From the NCBI GenBank assembly GCA_050084985.1, contig JBITNC010000001.1, positions 52,328,001 through 52,392,000 of the forward strand: a DNA stretch of 64,000 nt, written 5' to 3'. Source of the DNA: Nageia nagi (taxonomy: Eukaryota; Pinophyta). Positions 1 to 10,530 of this stretch are shown piece after piece. Each line of letters begins with the position of its first letter. Positions within the stretch are counted from its first letter, which is position 1. Position numbers and translations under genes: made by a program. Under the pieces are notes generated by a model. The model searched no databases, had not been told where the DNA came from, and saw only the letters and a list, made by a program, of their open reading frames with translations.

Positions 1-890
1 ATTGCTTACTACCTAACAAGTATGTATTATGGCATTATGAATTTATAGATTATTACCTTAATGAATCTATAAACTGATTTGTTATGATAAATTATGCATA
101 TTATGAAAATTGGATTGAGTTGTACCAAACTAAAAGAAGGAAAATTGAACAAGAACGTGCCTTATTTCATAGACAAAATCAAAGGGGTTCATCTAGTCTA
201 CCTGAAAATATAAAAGAGGAAAATTAGCCGCAAGAATGTTCAAGGTCATGGATGAAGAATGAAATTGAAATGAAATAAAGAGTTGCAGGAGGAAAAATAG
301 ATGAAGATGATCAAAATGCATTAAATATTGCTATTAGATGCATGTTTGAGGTAATTATTTTTATTAATATTTTTATAAAACTTTATGTTGAAGAAAATAT
401 AAATAATTGCATTAATAACATTTTTCATATAAATATATGCAAGCTTTCCCTACAATGTGGACATATGGTCAACACTTCATAATTGAAAAGAATGATGAGA
501 GAAGAATGATATTTGATTATGGAGTGATGGTTGATTTTGACCAAGAAAGTCATGCAAGTTCAAGAGATACAAACTTGATACAAGGAAAATTAAAATATAT
601 TAGAAAATTTTAAGAAATTTTTCAATTGGATTATAGGTCTTTCTAGTGTGCGATATTTAAATGTAAGTGGCTTAACACATCAATAGAAGAACAATCTTGC
701 ATGATATATCTAGTGATTACTTTGCAATCTAATCCACATGCACTTTACCTAATAATAAAGAGCCTTATATTTTACCACAACATTGTAGTCAAATATATTT
801 CATTCCAAATGTTGTAGATGACAAAAAGTGATTTGTAATTGAATGTAATCCTGAAGGAAAATATATTGTATGTCTTAATGATGAAGATAA
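1..890 (+). pseudogene. CACTA (En/Spm) transposon ORF relic, DUF4216-like
   Basis: Translating the plus strand with frame changes gives a broken protein resembling the DUF4216 region carried by plant CACTA elements. Around 610-680 it reads like EIFQLDY..F..AIFKCKWL, and around 768-860 PQHCSQIYFIPNVVDDKK followed after a stop by FVIECNPEGKYI. Both match the usual layout of that domain: a tyrosine-rich strand, an FKCxW motif, then a V-D-P/D-K-W-F-V block. Several stop codons interrupt it, so it is a dead copy. The element's termini (CACTA ends) are not visible, and the left end lies outside the window. Family assignment is by pattern only. Confidence 0.5.
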
Positions 891-1892
891 TATATAATTA
901 CAATATTGTAATTGATGGATGTTATATTAATATCATTGGATGGAATATTCCTTGTTATATACTTCTTGTATGTATCTTGAACTTTTCATATGTACATCTT
1001 TCTCGTTGCTTGTAGTATGATCTATGAATGCTTTTGCTTCTTCATTAATGGGATCATATGTGTGAATCATCATGATTTGGTATATATATGCTTGCAAGTT
1101 TCAATATTTGATAATGGTTTGATATGATATATTTCATAGTTTTTAGGATTTTGTAAACTTTAACATTTTTGGTTTGATTGTATTAGCTTAATCATTACTT
1201 TTATGAGAGTTCAATCAGACTCTGAGAAGCACTTGATTTTCTAGAAAGATATGGATCTCTTTGAGTTGAAGATAATTAATAAGGCTTATATATTTTCTAG
1301 CTATCACATTTAAAATTGAATATAGAACTTGAATTAAGAAACTTGAAGGCATTTCAAAAAAATGAATGTCCAAGGTAGTTGAATTTTACAGTAAAGATGC
1401 CCTAGACATATGTTTTTACTTGTTTTTATTTTTCCAATGTACAATAGTTTCATAACTTGCATTTAAATCCTTAGACAATTTCCATCCTCAAATTTGCTAT
1501 TAGATTTTGACATAAAATTTGCATCTAAATTTGCATCCTTTAGTACCTAAATTTGTGTCTAAATTTTTTTTAGAACTGTGTCCATTTTTTACATAGAACA
1601 ACGCTAAAAAAAGAAAAAAAAATCAATGCATGACAATGCATTAGGATGGAAAGTACATCGATTTTCAATTTTTATATTTGGAGATGCAAATTGGCCTTTT
1701 CCTAGTAGTGGATATAGCTAAGGAGGATATTGAATTAAAGGCTTTTTGATACTAGAGAAAAATACATGCATAACCTTCGTAGAAAATATGAACATCATAT
1801 GGAGAATGAAATGAGAGTAAAATCTATCTAAATATATGCTCTCATGATGTAATTTGCAAATACATGGAGAGAAGATCATACAAATTTGACGT
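891..1892. other. AT-rich stretch with no recognised gene
   Basis: I see no open reading frame of useful length, no RNA gene and no clear terminal repeat here. It is probably decayed transposon sequence. Confidence 0.4.
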
Positions 1893-2366
1893 TCATCATT
1901 GGATCAATCGTGAAGGCTAATCCTAGTGCTACCAATTTATCACAAATCTTGGGAACAAGGGTAGGTTACTATGTTCCTTTTATTACATTCTTTTTTCTCA
2001 ATCTTACAGAGGATATGTAAAAATATATGAAGGTTAAGGAGTTTAAGGTTTTAGCTTAGTATGTCCGAGGAGAGGCATGATTAATTAATTATTCCCTTAT
2101 TTTTATACATGAAATATTTGTAGTCCCTCATCATTGGATCAATCATGAAGGCTAATACTAGTGCTACTAATTTATCACAAATATTGGAAATAGGGGTAGG
2201 TTACTATGTTCCTTTTATTACATTATTTTTCCTTGACCTTACAGAGGATATGAAAAAATATATGAAGATTAAAGAGTATAAGGTTTCAGATTACTATGTC
2301 CAAGGATAGCATGATTAATTAATTATTCCCTTATTTGTATAAATGAAATATTTGCAATCCTTCATA
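1893..2366. repeat. Tandem duplication, two copies of about 235 bp
   Basis: Copy 1 starts at 1893 and copy 2 at 2128; both begin TCATCATTGGATCAAT and run through GGTAGGTTACTATGTTCC, the ACAGAGGATATG segment and an ATTAATTAATTATTCCC segment. The copies differ by scattered substitutions and small indels, so the duplication is not recent. Neither copy encodes a recognisable protein. Confidence 0.8.
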
Positions 2367-5300
2367 GTTAGACTAGCAAAATTCTTAAGAGGATTCTCCC
2401 CATAAAGCAAGCAAAATTTTATGCTATACATGATAAGATATGGATTTCATCAATAATGAGTATTATCAACCTCCTAGTAAGCTCCCTAACAATTTTTAGA
2501 TGGCTAAGTTTAAAAATTCAATGGTTAGGAAGGTTTTATCAACTATATGCATAGTCTTGGGGAGGGACTATGAGATTTGGATAAATGGAATAGTGACTTA
2601 TTTAGACAACGCAACCATTATAATAATATTAATTTTAATTAGGTAGAGTATATTTCTACTATTATTTTTATACAATTTGAAAGATTAGCTACAAGGTATT
2701 TCCAGGAGTTAAGCCAGACCCAATAGACCAAAATGTCGGTCCCTAATTTATTGATATAAGAACATGTATGTTAAGAAAGAACAATGGATCCTATTATGAT
2801 TTTGTTACATTCTTTGTTAAGCCCATGATGTGGTGTTTGACTGGGACCAATCTTCTAAGATTACATTCTTTTTTCTATATTGCAGACTAATAATGAAGAG
2901 ATTAAAGATTAGTATTTTTTGAAGCATACTACTATGTTGATAAGAATTATTTTCTATAGAAATTGCAAGGAAAATGGATACCCTAGAGATTAAACATGAT
3001 TTGGGTAAAAGATTTAAAATAATAACCCTATATCCACTCTCTATTCCCCCAATAATTATTGATAAAATGGGGTGATTTGAGTTAATTACTAAAATTTTCC
3101 AAATAATTTTTTGCTTTAATGAGTTGGATACAACATACTCCTGCTATGACCTAGATTTACTACAATAATAAAAGGTGACAAGGGGAAGAATACTCTAGCT
3201 TCATATGGAAATGTTTAAGAATATGGTTGAATTAGAGTTATAAAAGGGTCCATATTTTGAAATGATTTCTAGAGTGAATCCATGGATGCAATTGGGAGGG
3301 TTCCCAAATTTGAGAAACTAGTAAACTAGAAATAAAATAAATTGGTCCCTCACTCCTACTTTGCTAAAACATTAAGGAGCTGATAAGGATTGAAGTGAGG
3401 AGAAAAATTATTGGTTCATAGTGTTTTGGTATCATACAAATCATAAGGCTCAAGGCCAATAGGCTACAAAATTTGGTAGTTTTAAAGGAGATGGGGTATG
3501 GGAGGAGGCTTATAAAATGAACCTATGTTGGATTTTTTTTCCAAAAGACCTAGAGGAGAAAGGTTAGAAACTAGTGGTTCTTGAATAGAAGAATCCCAAT
3601 CTTCCTATAAACAAATGTAGTCCAAGAGATGAATAAGGTTGAAAGCTTCCCAAGAAAAATAAGTTGTATGAGCATAAAAAATATAAATCATTCATGATTC
3701 TCAGTTGGTTCTAAAGAGGAGATTACATACTACATTATAGAAAGTGACAACAATGGTCAAACAAATAACATTTTCCATGACTAAGAGAAAGGTACAATCT
3801 GAAAAGTTGAACAATCCTACACAACCCCTTGTGATATCTCACCCAAAATCCCCTCCTCAATCAATTATAAATTGATATCCCTAGCCAATAATGCAACCAT
3901 CGCCTCCTCTACAGCCAATTTCCCATCCATCTCCACTTCATATACAAAAAAAGAAGTTTGTAGGGGAATCATCAACCCCATCAATAAAATGAACCCATTA
4001 TTTATATTAGGATAAATTCTTTACTAAGAGTATAAATACCAAATCTATAGCAAGTCCAAAATCTTTTGAGGATCATATTGAGCTAACTCCAATTTATTCA
4101 TCAATAAAATCAAGCGAGCACTTACAGTTGTAATCCATTAACTCTACCACCATATAGCATCAAGGTAAATCAATTGAAGAGCCTAGATATCAAAGGTTAA
4201 AAGAAGAAAATACTATTGAATTAATAAGTACCCCATTACCTCATCAGTACAAGTTGGAACTGTACAAAGGATAACCTTGGTGTAGGTAGAAAAAAAAATT
4301 AATAAGCCATATTCTACCAGAATTGATTGACTTCCCTAATAAAATAGCCCTAAGAAATGTCATAACATCAAATGATATTGATGAATATCCTAGAATCCAA
4401 TTCCAATAGAATGAAAGTATCATCTTGTTCATAGGAATAATTCAAGAGTATTGAGAAAATTGTTGAATAAATCGAATTCTTTGTTTCAAAACTTCCAAGA
4501 TTTCTTCTAGAATAGGATCTATGTTCTACTCTAGTAGGTTGAAGTTCATTGATTTTTATCTTTACCCTCTTCTTCAATCTCCATTCTTTTATTATTTAAG
4601 GACTTCGATATATTATTAGAGGCCTTGTTAGGTGTAATATGAGTCTTGTATCAAGACCCAGATCAAATAAAGATTCTTTTGTATACTTAGTAATTTTTGA
4701 AGAAGTGACATTATTTACCAAGCCCATTATTTTGTATTGGGTGACATCATCATTTTTCTAAAAAACGTGGGGTTGGATAAAAAATACAAAAATAACCAAA
4801 AAAGCAAAGGAACTGAGACCACGCTTCTAGTATGAAACCTACCAGTGTATGATAGCTAAACTTTTGCCCCAAGTGACATCAACAGTTCATTGAAAAATCA
4901 TGTACCATATATAGAGATGGAAGAATATCCCCTACCAAGAGTATGATACCCAAAAAATGTATTAAGCTTCTGCCACATGTCAACTTCAACATGTCATCAT
5001 TCTGCAAGGCATAGTAATCAAGATAAATATTTAATGCTTATCAAAAGAAGGATCTTAACACCAATAATTTTATGGTCTCAACACCAAGTTGCATAATCCA
5101 ATCAAGTTGTAACTGGAGATAAATATTAGAGTAGCCATAATTGTAGAAGTTGATGAAGGTATTTAATGTAGTTGTACTTGCAAAAATTTATGAAGCATCG
5201 AACCAAATAGGACCAAACATTATACTTTCTTTATTAAGATTAATTATAATAGTGTTTGTAGTTGGTAAAATAGTACCTTGTATATAATTCTCATTTATGA

Positions 5301-6950
5301 AACTATTTGTACTTTGTTGTAAAGTAGATAGAAATTATTGAGGTTGTTGGGGTTAATGGAAGGAAACACATGCCAATTCATCCTAAAACTTGTATAAATA
5401 ACTAGTCTCAGAACTGTAAATGGTCTAACTTTTTATCATTATTTTCGTTTGAAAATTGTGTTCCTTTTGCATTCAACGCTTAATACAAACCAGTTTTCCT
5501 TGCTCCAATAAAAGGTTGTAAGTTATCTTTTTTATGATGTATTAGTGAATACAAAACTATTTGTGGTTATGTAATGTAAATTGTTTTGCCCTTAGTTTAA
5601 GTCGTAGATTTATATGTATCTTAGTACTCAATTGGACTATAGTTCATGCTACAGTACTTTAGCTCTATTTAATTTAATCTCTCGCACTCTAAACTTTTTA
5701 TTTTTTTTATTTATTTCTATTTCTTGTTGCTTTAAACCTTAAATTAAAAGGAGCTAGCCTTTTAACCAAAGATTGAATAAAGATAACCCAACATGAGAGC
5801 GTTTGTCTCACCATTTTGTCCATTCAAGAAATTTTTATTCAATTTGCTATTTAAGAATGAAAAATATTAGGTAGCATAATTTGAATCAACAAAAACTTTA
5901 GCACAAGAACTCAGGATAGATTCAGATAAGACTATTTGTGTTGATTCTAAAGGATAAAAAAAGTGTTATCCTTTTTAAATTACAAAGTTCATCATGATAA
6001 AGAGAAATACAAATCACCAAAGATACATACATTTGCTAGGAATTTGGGTAATTTAGGATTTATATATGTATTCAAATACTTGATATTAAAACAAATTGGC
6101 ATATTTATTATACTTTTTTGTTAACACCTAAATTTGATTTTTATTTAATTAAAAATTGTATTTTAGCTATCTAAGTATTAAAAGTAACTTAATTATTTAT
6201 TTGATGGATTTGAGATGTATTTATTGAATAAAGTGCAATTTCACTCATTTTTATCCTTTTGGTGACAAGTCGAAGGAGCACTAGCCAAGAAGGTGTCTTG
6301 GCCAACAATGGAACCTTCATCTATTTAAGGGAAGAAGGATGTGGCATTGATCATATATGGATCTTGACAAATTACACTACATTATATGCTCGATATCTCT
6401 TGATGTCATCTATCAAGTCTCAAATTGTGTCTTAATTGATTAATACATTCCTTATTTGTAATATCATAGTTAGGTATAATAACCTTGGCAAACAACCTTA
6501 ACAAGGAATACCAAATTTGAAGGATCCAAGAAAGGATAGTCATGCTTCAATGCACTGTGGTATGCCATCACTCCATGGTACATTATCAAATTGCACTTGA
6601 CAAGAAAGGAGATTTAAACTTGGGGAGGGAATCATCTACATCCTACTGAGTAGACCTGGGCTACGATCGATACTGTATAGGTAAAAGATAGGTTTTTAGT
6701 CATTTGAATTCAAATTTGATTAGGTTTAGAGCATCAAACATTTAGATTCAAGATAAATGTATTATGGATTTGATTATCATTTTATTTATTATAATTGGTA
6801 TTAAATTAATTGGTTTTATATATAAATATATTATTTTTTAGTATCAACAAAATGGTGAACCCAAGTCTTTCATACCATAACCTATTTTTCACTAGTTGTG
6901 CCAAAAACCTTTGGGTTTTTAGATAGGACTAATCTTGCAATTTAAATATT
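2367..6950. other. Long AT-rich stretch, no supportable gene
   Basis: Both strands are full of stop codons. Two overlapping antisense ORFs near 4244-4577 have no recognisable domain and look accidental. The stretch just before the Gypsy gag relic, about 6200-6850, contains a TATA-like CTATTTAAGG and may be the remains of its LTR, but I could not match it to a second copy. Confidence 0.35.
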
Positions 6951-7194
6951 TCAAAAATGTATCCTACTAAAATGCAAGTACTATTGAAAAGTTACATGCC
7001 TTTATGAATAATAAGGCACAAATTGGTCAAGGTGACAATAGTAATGGAAGTGGGGCTTCCTTTCCATGGGAAGATTTGGAAAAATAAGTTGAAGAGTTAA
7101 AAGGTAAATCAAGGGTGATAAAAGACCTCAGATTGTCAAAGATTCAAGCCCCCTTTATGCTAAGATTTGCATCAACATAGCACCTGAGCACCAA

Positions 7195-7720
7195 AATGAT
7201 CCATCCTTTAACATGTATGGTGGTGAAGGAGATCCTATGCAGTATGATAGATCCTTTGAAATGAGATTTAAGCTAAAGTTTGGGGTGAATCATAATCTCA
7301 TGGAAAAGTATTTCCCTATTACATTGAAGGGAGATGCTTTAAATTAGCACTTTTCACTTCCTCAAAATTGTATTACTTCTTGTGTGTAATTTATCACAAT
7401 GCTCAAAAAATAATTTAAGCACAATGTCACTATGCATGTTACAATCTCATATTTGTATGCCATAAAATAAGTACCTTATGAAAGATTGGATAAGTTTATC
7501 ACAAGATTTCAAAACTTTTGGAGCATGGTAGAAGGAATGATTGAACAGAAGCATGTCAATTTGATGTTTGTGGATAACATCATCCCTAATTTGAAACAAC
7601 AAGTCCTTGATTACCTGGATCTCCCTTTTGGGGATATGACCAACAAGTTGCTTTGCAAATAGAAAGTTATGGTAGAGATTGGATCCTTGAAGTACGGATA
7701 TACTTTATAGGATACAAAGA
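7195..7720 (+). pseudogene. Gypsy gag (retrotransposon gag domain) relic
   Basis: Reading from about 7207 gives YGGEGDPMQYDRSFEMRF, then FPITLKGDALN and a stop, then SLPQNCITS. This matches the retrotransposon gag domain, which has G-D-P followed by L-x-G-x-A-L-x-W. Further on it reads YERLDKFITRFQNFW and VDNIIPNLKQQVLDYL, the usual tail of the domain. At least four in-frame stops are present. Gag would form the virus-like particle in the cytoplasm; this copy cannot. Confidence 0.65.
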
Positions 7721-7914
7721 AGATTTTTCCCAAGAAAGAAGATAAGATAGCTAATGTAGTTGAATAGCCTAAAAAGAAACCAACTCATTTTTCCATGTGA
7801 GATAGTAGATTAAAGTTATTAATAGCATCGTATATCATGTTTAGATATTATACAGAAAATGTTTGATTCATCCAGCCCATTAGAAGGAATTGGGATAAAA
7901 TGATCTTAAACCCA

Positions 7915-8075
7915 CATGGTATGAGCTAGAGTCCTATTGTGTATACTATAGGGTCCATGAAAATAAGACTAATGCGTATATTATATTGAGATATGAGCTC
8001 TGTAAATTACTGGATAAAGGCAAAGTAACATATACAAAAGAGGAAGCACATCCATCATATTCGATTGAGGGATAA
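7915..8075 (+). pseudogene. Gypsy zinc-knuckle-like segment relic
   Basis: The frame reads YCVYYRVHENKTNAYIILR then ELCKLLDKGKVT. This resembles the C-x2-(Y/H)H-x3-H-x-T-x-x-C segment before the protease in Tat/Athila-type Gypsy elements. The expected second cysteine is a tyrosine, so metal binding is probably lost. Confidence 0.5.
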
Positions 8076-8447
8076 TTTAATGCCCTTTTTACTAAATATG
8101 TGTGCACCAGCTCACAGCATGGGAGACCAAAAGTACTTGTTCATCCTAGCACATGCCACAAATAGGAGTTGCCTTCCAAGTATTTAATCTTGAAAATTAG
8201 GTTCATATCACCCCTATAAAGATAAGTTTGTTTGAGTTATTGTAAATTTATAATGTACATAAAGATGCATTAATGGATGCTTTAAAGAAAACTTAGGTGA
8301 ATTCTAATGTCTTAGCTATTATCTTTTTATAATTATTAGAATCCAAACCTTAAGTAAATATGGTTAGTTTTCAATATGGGGAGATTTCTATTAAAGTAGT
8401 TGAAAAGTATATAGCATTATATCATGTTTAGGAAGATAAAAAAATAA

Positions 8448-8864
8448 GTGCTAGAAGATACACGATCAAATGTGAATATTTACTCACTAGATTTCTTGAA
8501 AAAAATCACCCAAGCATTAAGTCAAATCAAGAAAACTAGAATTCGTCTTAAGGGGTTTAATAGTGTTGAAAAGCAATGTATGGGGATGGTTACATTACCA
8601 ATTGAGATAGGGCCTAAAATAGTAAATATCAAGTGCTATGTGTTCTAAGATAACCTCACATATCACTTCTTGTTAATACATTCATGGATTCATATGAATA
8701 TTATTTCATCTACCTTGCATAGGTTCTTGAAATTTTATTATGAAGAAAAAACCATTACTATTATGGTTGATGAAAAACAATTTGAGCTTGTTCATCTTGT
8801 TAAAGGAAACATGGTTCCTATCACTGAGAAGATAGATGAAGTAGACACATATCCAATTATGTAA
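8448..8864 (+). pseudogene. Gypsy aspartic protease relic
   Basis: Two adjacent open segments (8448-8648 and 8670-8864) together match a Gypsy-type retropepsin. The first has LEDTRSNVNIYSLDFLKKI, where the family has D-T/S-G-S-N-x-N-x-x-P-L: the catalytic D-T-G has become D-T-R. The second has LIHSWIHMNIISSTLHRFLK, matching the conserved G-R-P-W-I-H-x-x-x-x-x-x-S-T-L-H block. A stop and frame change separate the halves, and the glycine substitution would disable the active site. Confidence 0.65.
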
Positions 8865-9119
8865 GTTAATCTTATTACCTACCATTTTGATGTTGAAGAT
8901 ATATTATAGAGCTTCATAAATTTGGATCATCCTATGTTAGATGTCATACGCCAATGCACCTTAAGTTTTCAACATATAGAGGATGCAAAGAATGAAGATA
9001 CTCCTTAAGATTTCCATAGTTTAGATGAACAAAATATGAAGGAGCCACCAGTTTCAATTCTAGTTTTGGAAGAGGTTGAGCAATTTGAGAAAGAGTAGCT
9101 TGAAGTAGAATCATCCAAG

Positions 9120-9452
9120 ATGGAAGCCATAAAATATAAATTAAGTTTTCATTTGAATGATATAAATATGAATATTGATTTCTTGACCACTTATTTGAAG
9201 AAATATAATTACAAAGGAAAAGGTTTAGGCAAACATAAACAAGGTATCACATCTCTTCCTCCTAATTTGGAAAACATTAAGAGGACTATTGGTCTTGGTT
9301 ATGAGGAGTTTCCTTATCAAGAGAAGGAGATAGTGGAGGATGATGAACCTTCATTGGATGAGCTACTAGGTTCAATTTGTAGGATTCAGCTTGTGGATGA
9401 ACCAAGTTATTTTTTAGATGAGAATGAGCCTATTCCCCTTGATGTTTTTTAG
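9120..9452 (+). pseudogene. G-patch-like segment of the Gypsy polyprotein
   Basis: This 110-residue open stretch contains YNYKGKGLGKHKQGI, matching the glycine-rich core of the G-patch motif (G-x-G-L-G-K-x-x-x-G-I). It is followed by an acidic tail. In plant Gypsy elements of the Tat/Athila type such a segment lies between protease and reverse transcriptase, and its position here fits. It lacks a start of its own and is part of a broken polyprotein. Confidence 0.55.
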
Positions 9453-9654
9453 AATGATGATTCTTTGCTTCACTACATTGGAGGCAAAAGTGAATTTCTA
9501 AAGTCCAATGCTAAGAGATCAAACAAGTTTTATTTAAGCCCTTGTGCATATTTTGAAGCTAAATCAAGCACCTCAAAGGATATAACAAGTTCCCCCTACC
9601 ATGTAAATTACTTTTATTTATATTTTATGTAGAGTAGGAGTAGTTTTAGGTAGT

Positions 9655-9670
9655 AAAGGGGGAGTGTTGT
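9655..9670 (+). promoter_or_regulatory. Candidate polypurine tract and 3' LTR start
   Basis: AAAGGGGGAG is followed directly by TGTTG, the layout of a plus-strand primer tract abutting a 3' LTR. The downstream end of the LTR is not identified. Confidence 0.4.
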
Positions 9671-10199
9671 TTTCTTTCCATTCTTTGTGACTCTTTGTGG
9701 TACACTAGCGCATAAAGAAGGCAATATTATATGCTAATGTATTGTTTTGTAGTAAGATAGAACATAAGTTACAAAGATATGATTTTTAATTACTCATACC
9801 AGTAAGATAAAACATAATTTGTAAAGGTGGTAATGAGGTTGCAATCGGTAAGAATCACACTATTGAAATCACACTAAAAAGTTACCCCTCCCTAAGAAGC
9901 AAAAGACCACTAGGGTACCCAAATCATATTCCAATGATAAGTAACTAGCCACAAAAATAAGATGCACAATATATTATAGGAATTTGTTACTCAAATTGAT
10001 GTTGAAGAAACCAATTTCACTTGAGATTTTAAGGAAATGTACAATGAGACAATGGTCCTACATAAGTTCTAATTCAAATACAAACATACACAATAGTTAT
10101 TCAAGGTGGAGGAGCAAGTGCCCAAGTATGAGTAAGCATGTTACAATGCATTCAATTCTATAATGAAATCATCAAATTGAAAGTAGTTTGACATCTATA

Positions 10200-10530
10200 A
10201 TGCCTACTACCCATCATGTCCACAAATTATATGAAATTCAATTATGGTAAAGTATATGGTTGATTTACAAATATCTTTTAAACTAAGATTTAAAGTTTAT
10301 AGGCTTTATGAATAAGTTATTACTAAACTCAAAACTTATCAAGGATGGTTTAAGGAAATTAATTTCCATATTGTATTTAAACAAGGACATCTATTATCCC
10401 CAACTTTGTTTTATATTACATAAATAAATTAGAAATATATTTAAAAGAGGATGGATGCATAAGCATCAAGCTTTGTAACTTCATCATTCTCTTACTAAAC
10501 TCTTGATGATTCATGTTTTGTGAACCCACA
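10200..10530 (+). pseudogene. LINE reverse-transcriptase relic
   Basis: The plus strand reads FKLRFKVYRLYE, stop, VITKLKTYQGWFKEINFH and IVFKQGHLLSPTLFYIT. This follows the conserved order of plant non-LTR reverse transcriptases: R-L-Y-E, then a W-S-E-E-I block, then G-V-K-Q-G-C-P-L-S-P-T-L-F. After a gap comes FIILLLNS, corresponding to V-I-I-L-L-L-Y-A-D-D with the YADD box lost to a frame change. It is a short, dead fragment with no endonuclease visible. Confidence 0.6.

Larger units (their letters stand above)
6990..9666 (+). mobile_element. Ty3/Gypsy retrotransposon relic (gag, protease, G-patch; no RT seen)
   Basis: A plus-strand chain of broken coding segments follows Gypsy order: gag, a zinc-knuckle-like piece, aspartic protease, and a G-patch-like segment that some plant Gypsy elements carry between protease and reverse transcriptase. 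After the G-patch segment no reverse transcriptase, RNase H or integrase can be recognised. Instead a polypurine-like AAAGGGGGAG at about 9655 is followed at once by TGTTG, as at the start of a 3' LTR. This suggests an internally deleted or non-autonomous copy. I could not prove the LTR pair. Confidence 0.6.

Noticed and set aside
8448-9452. Considered as three small host genes
   Set aside because: Order and motifs fit one Gypsy polyprotein (protease then G-patch), with stops between the pieces; no host-gene features are seen.
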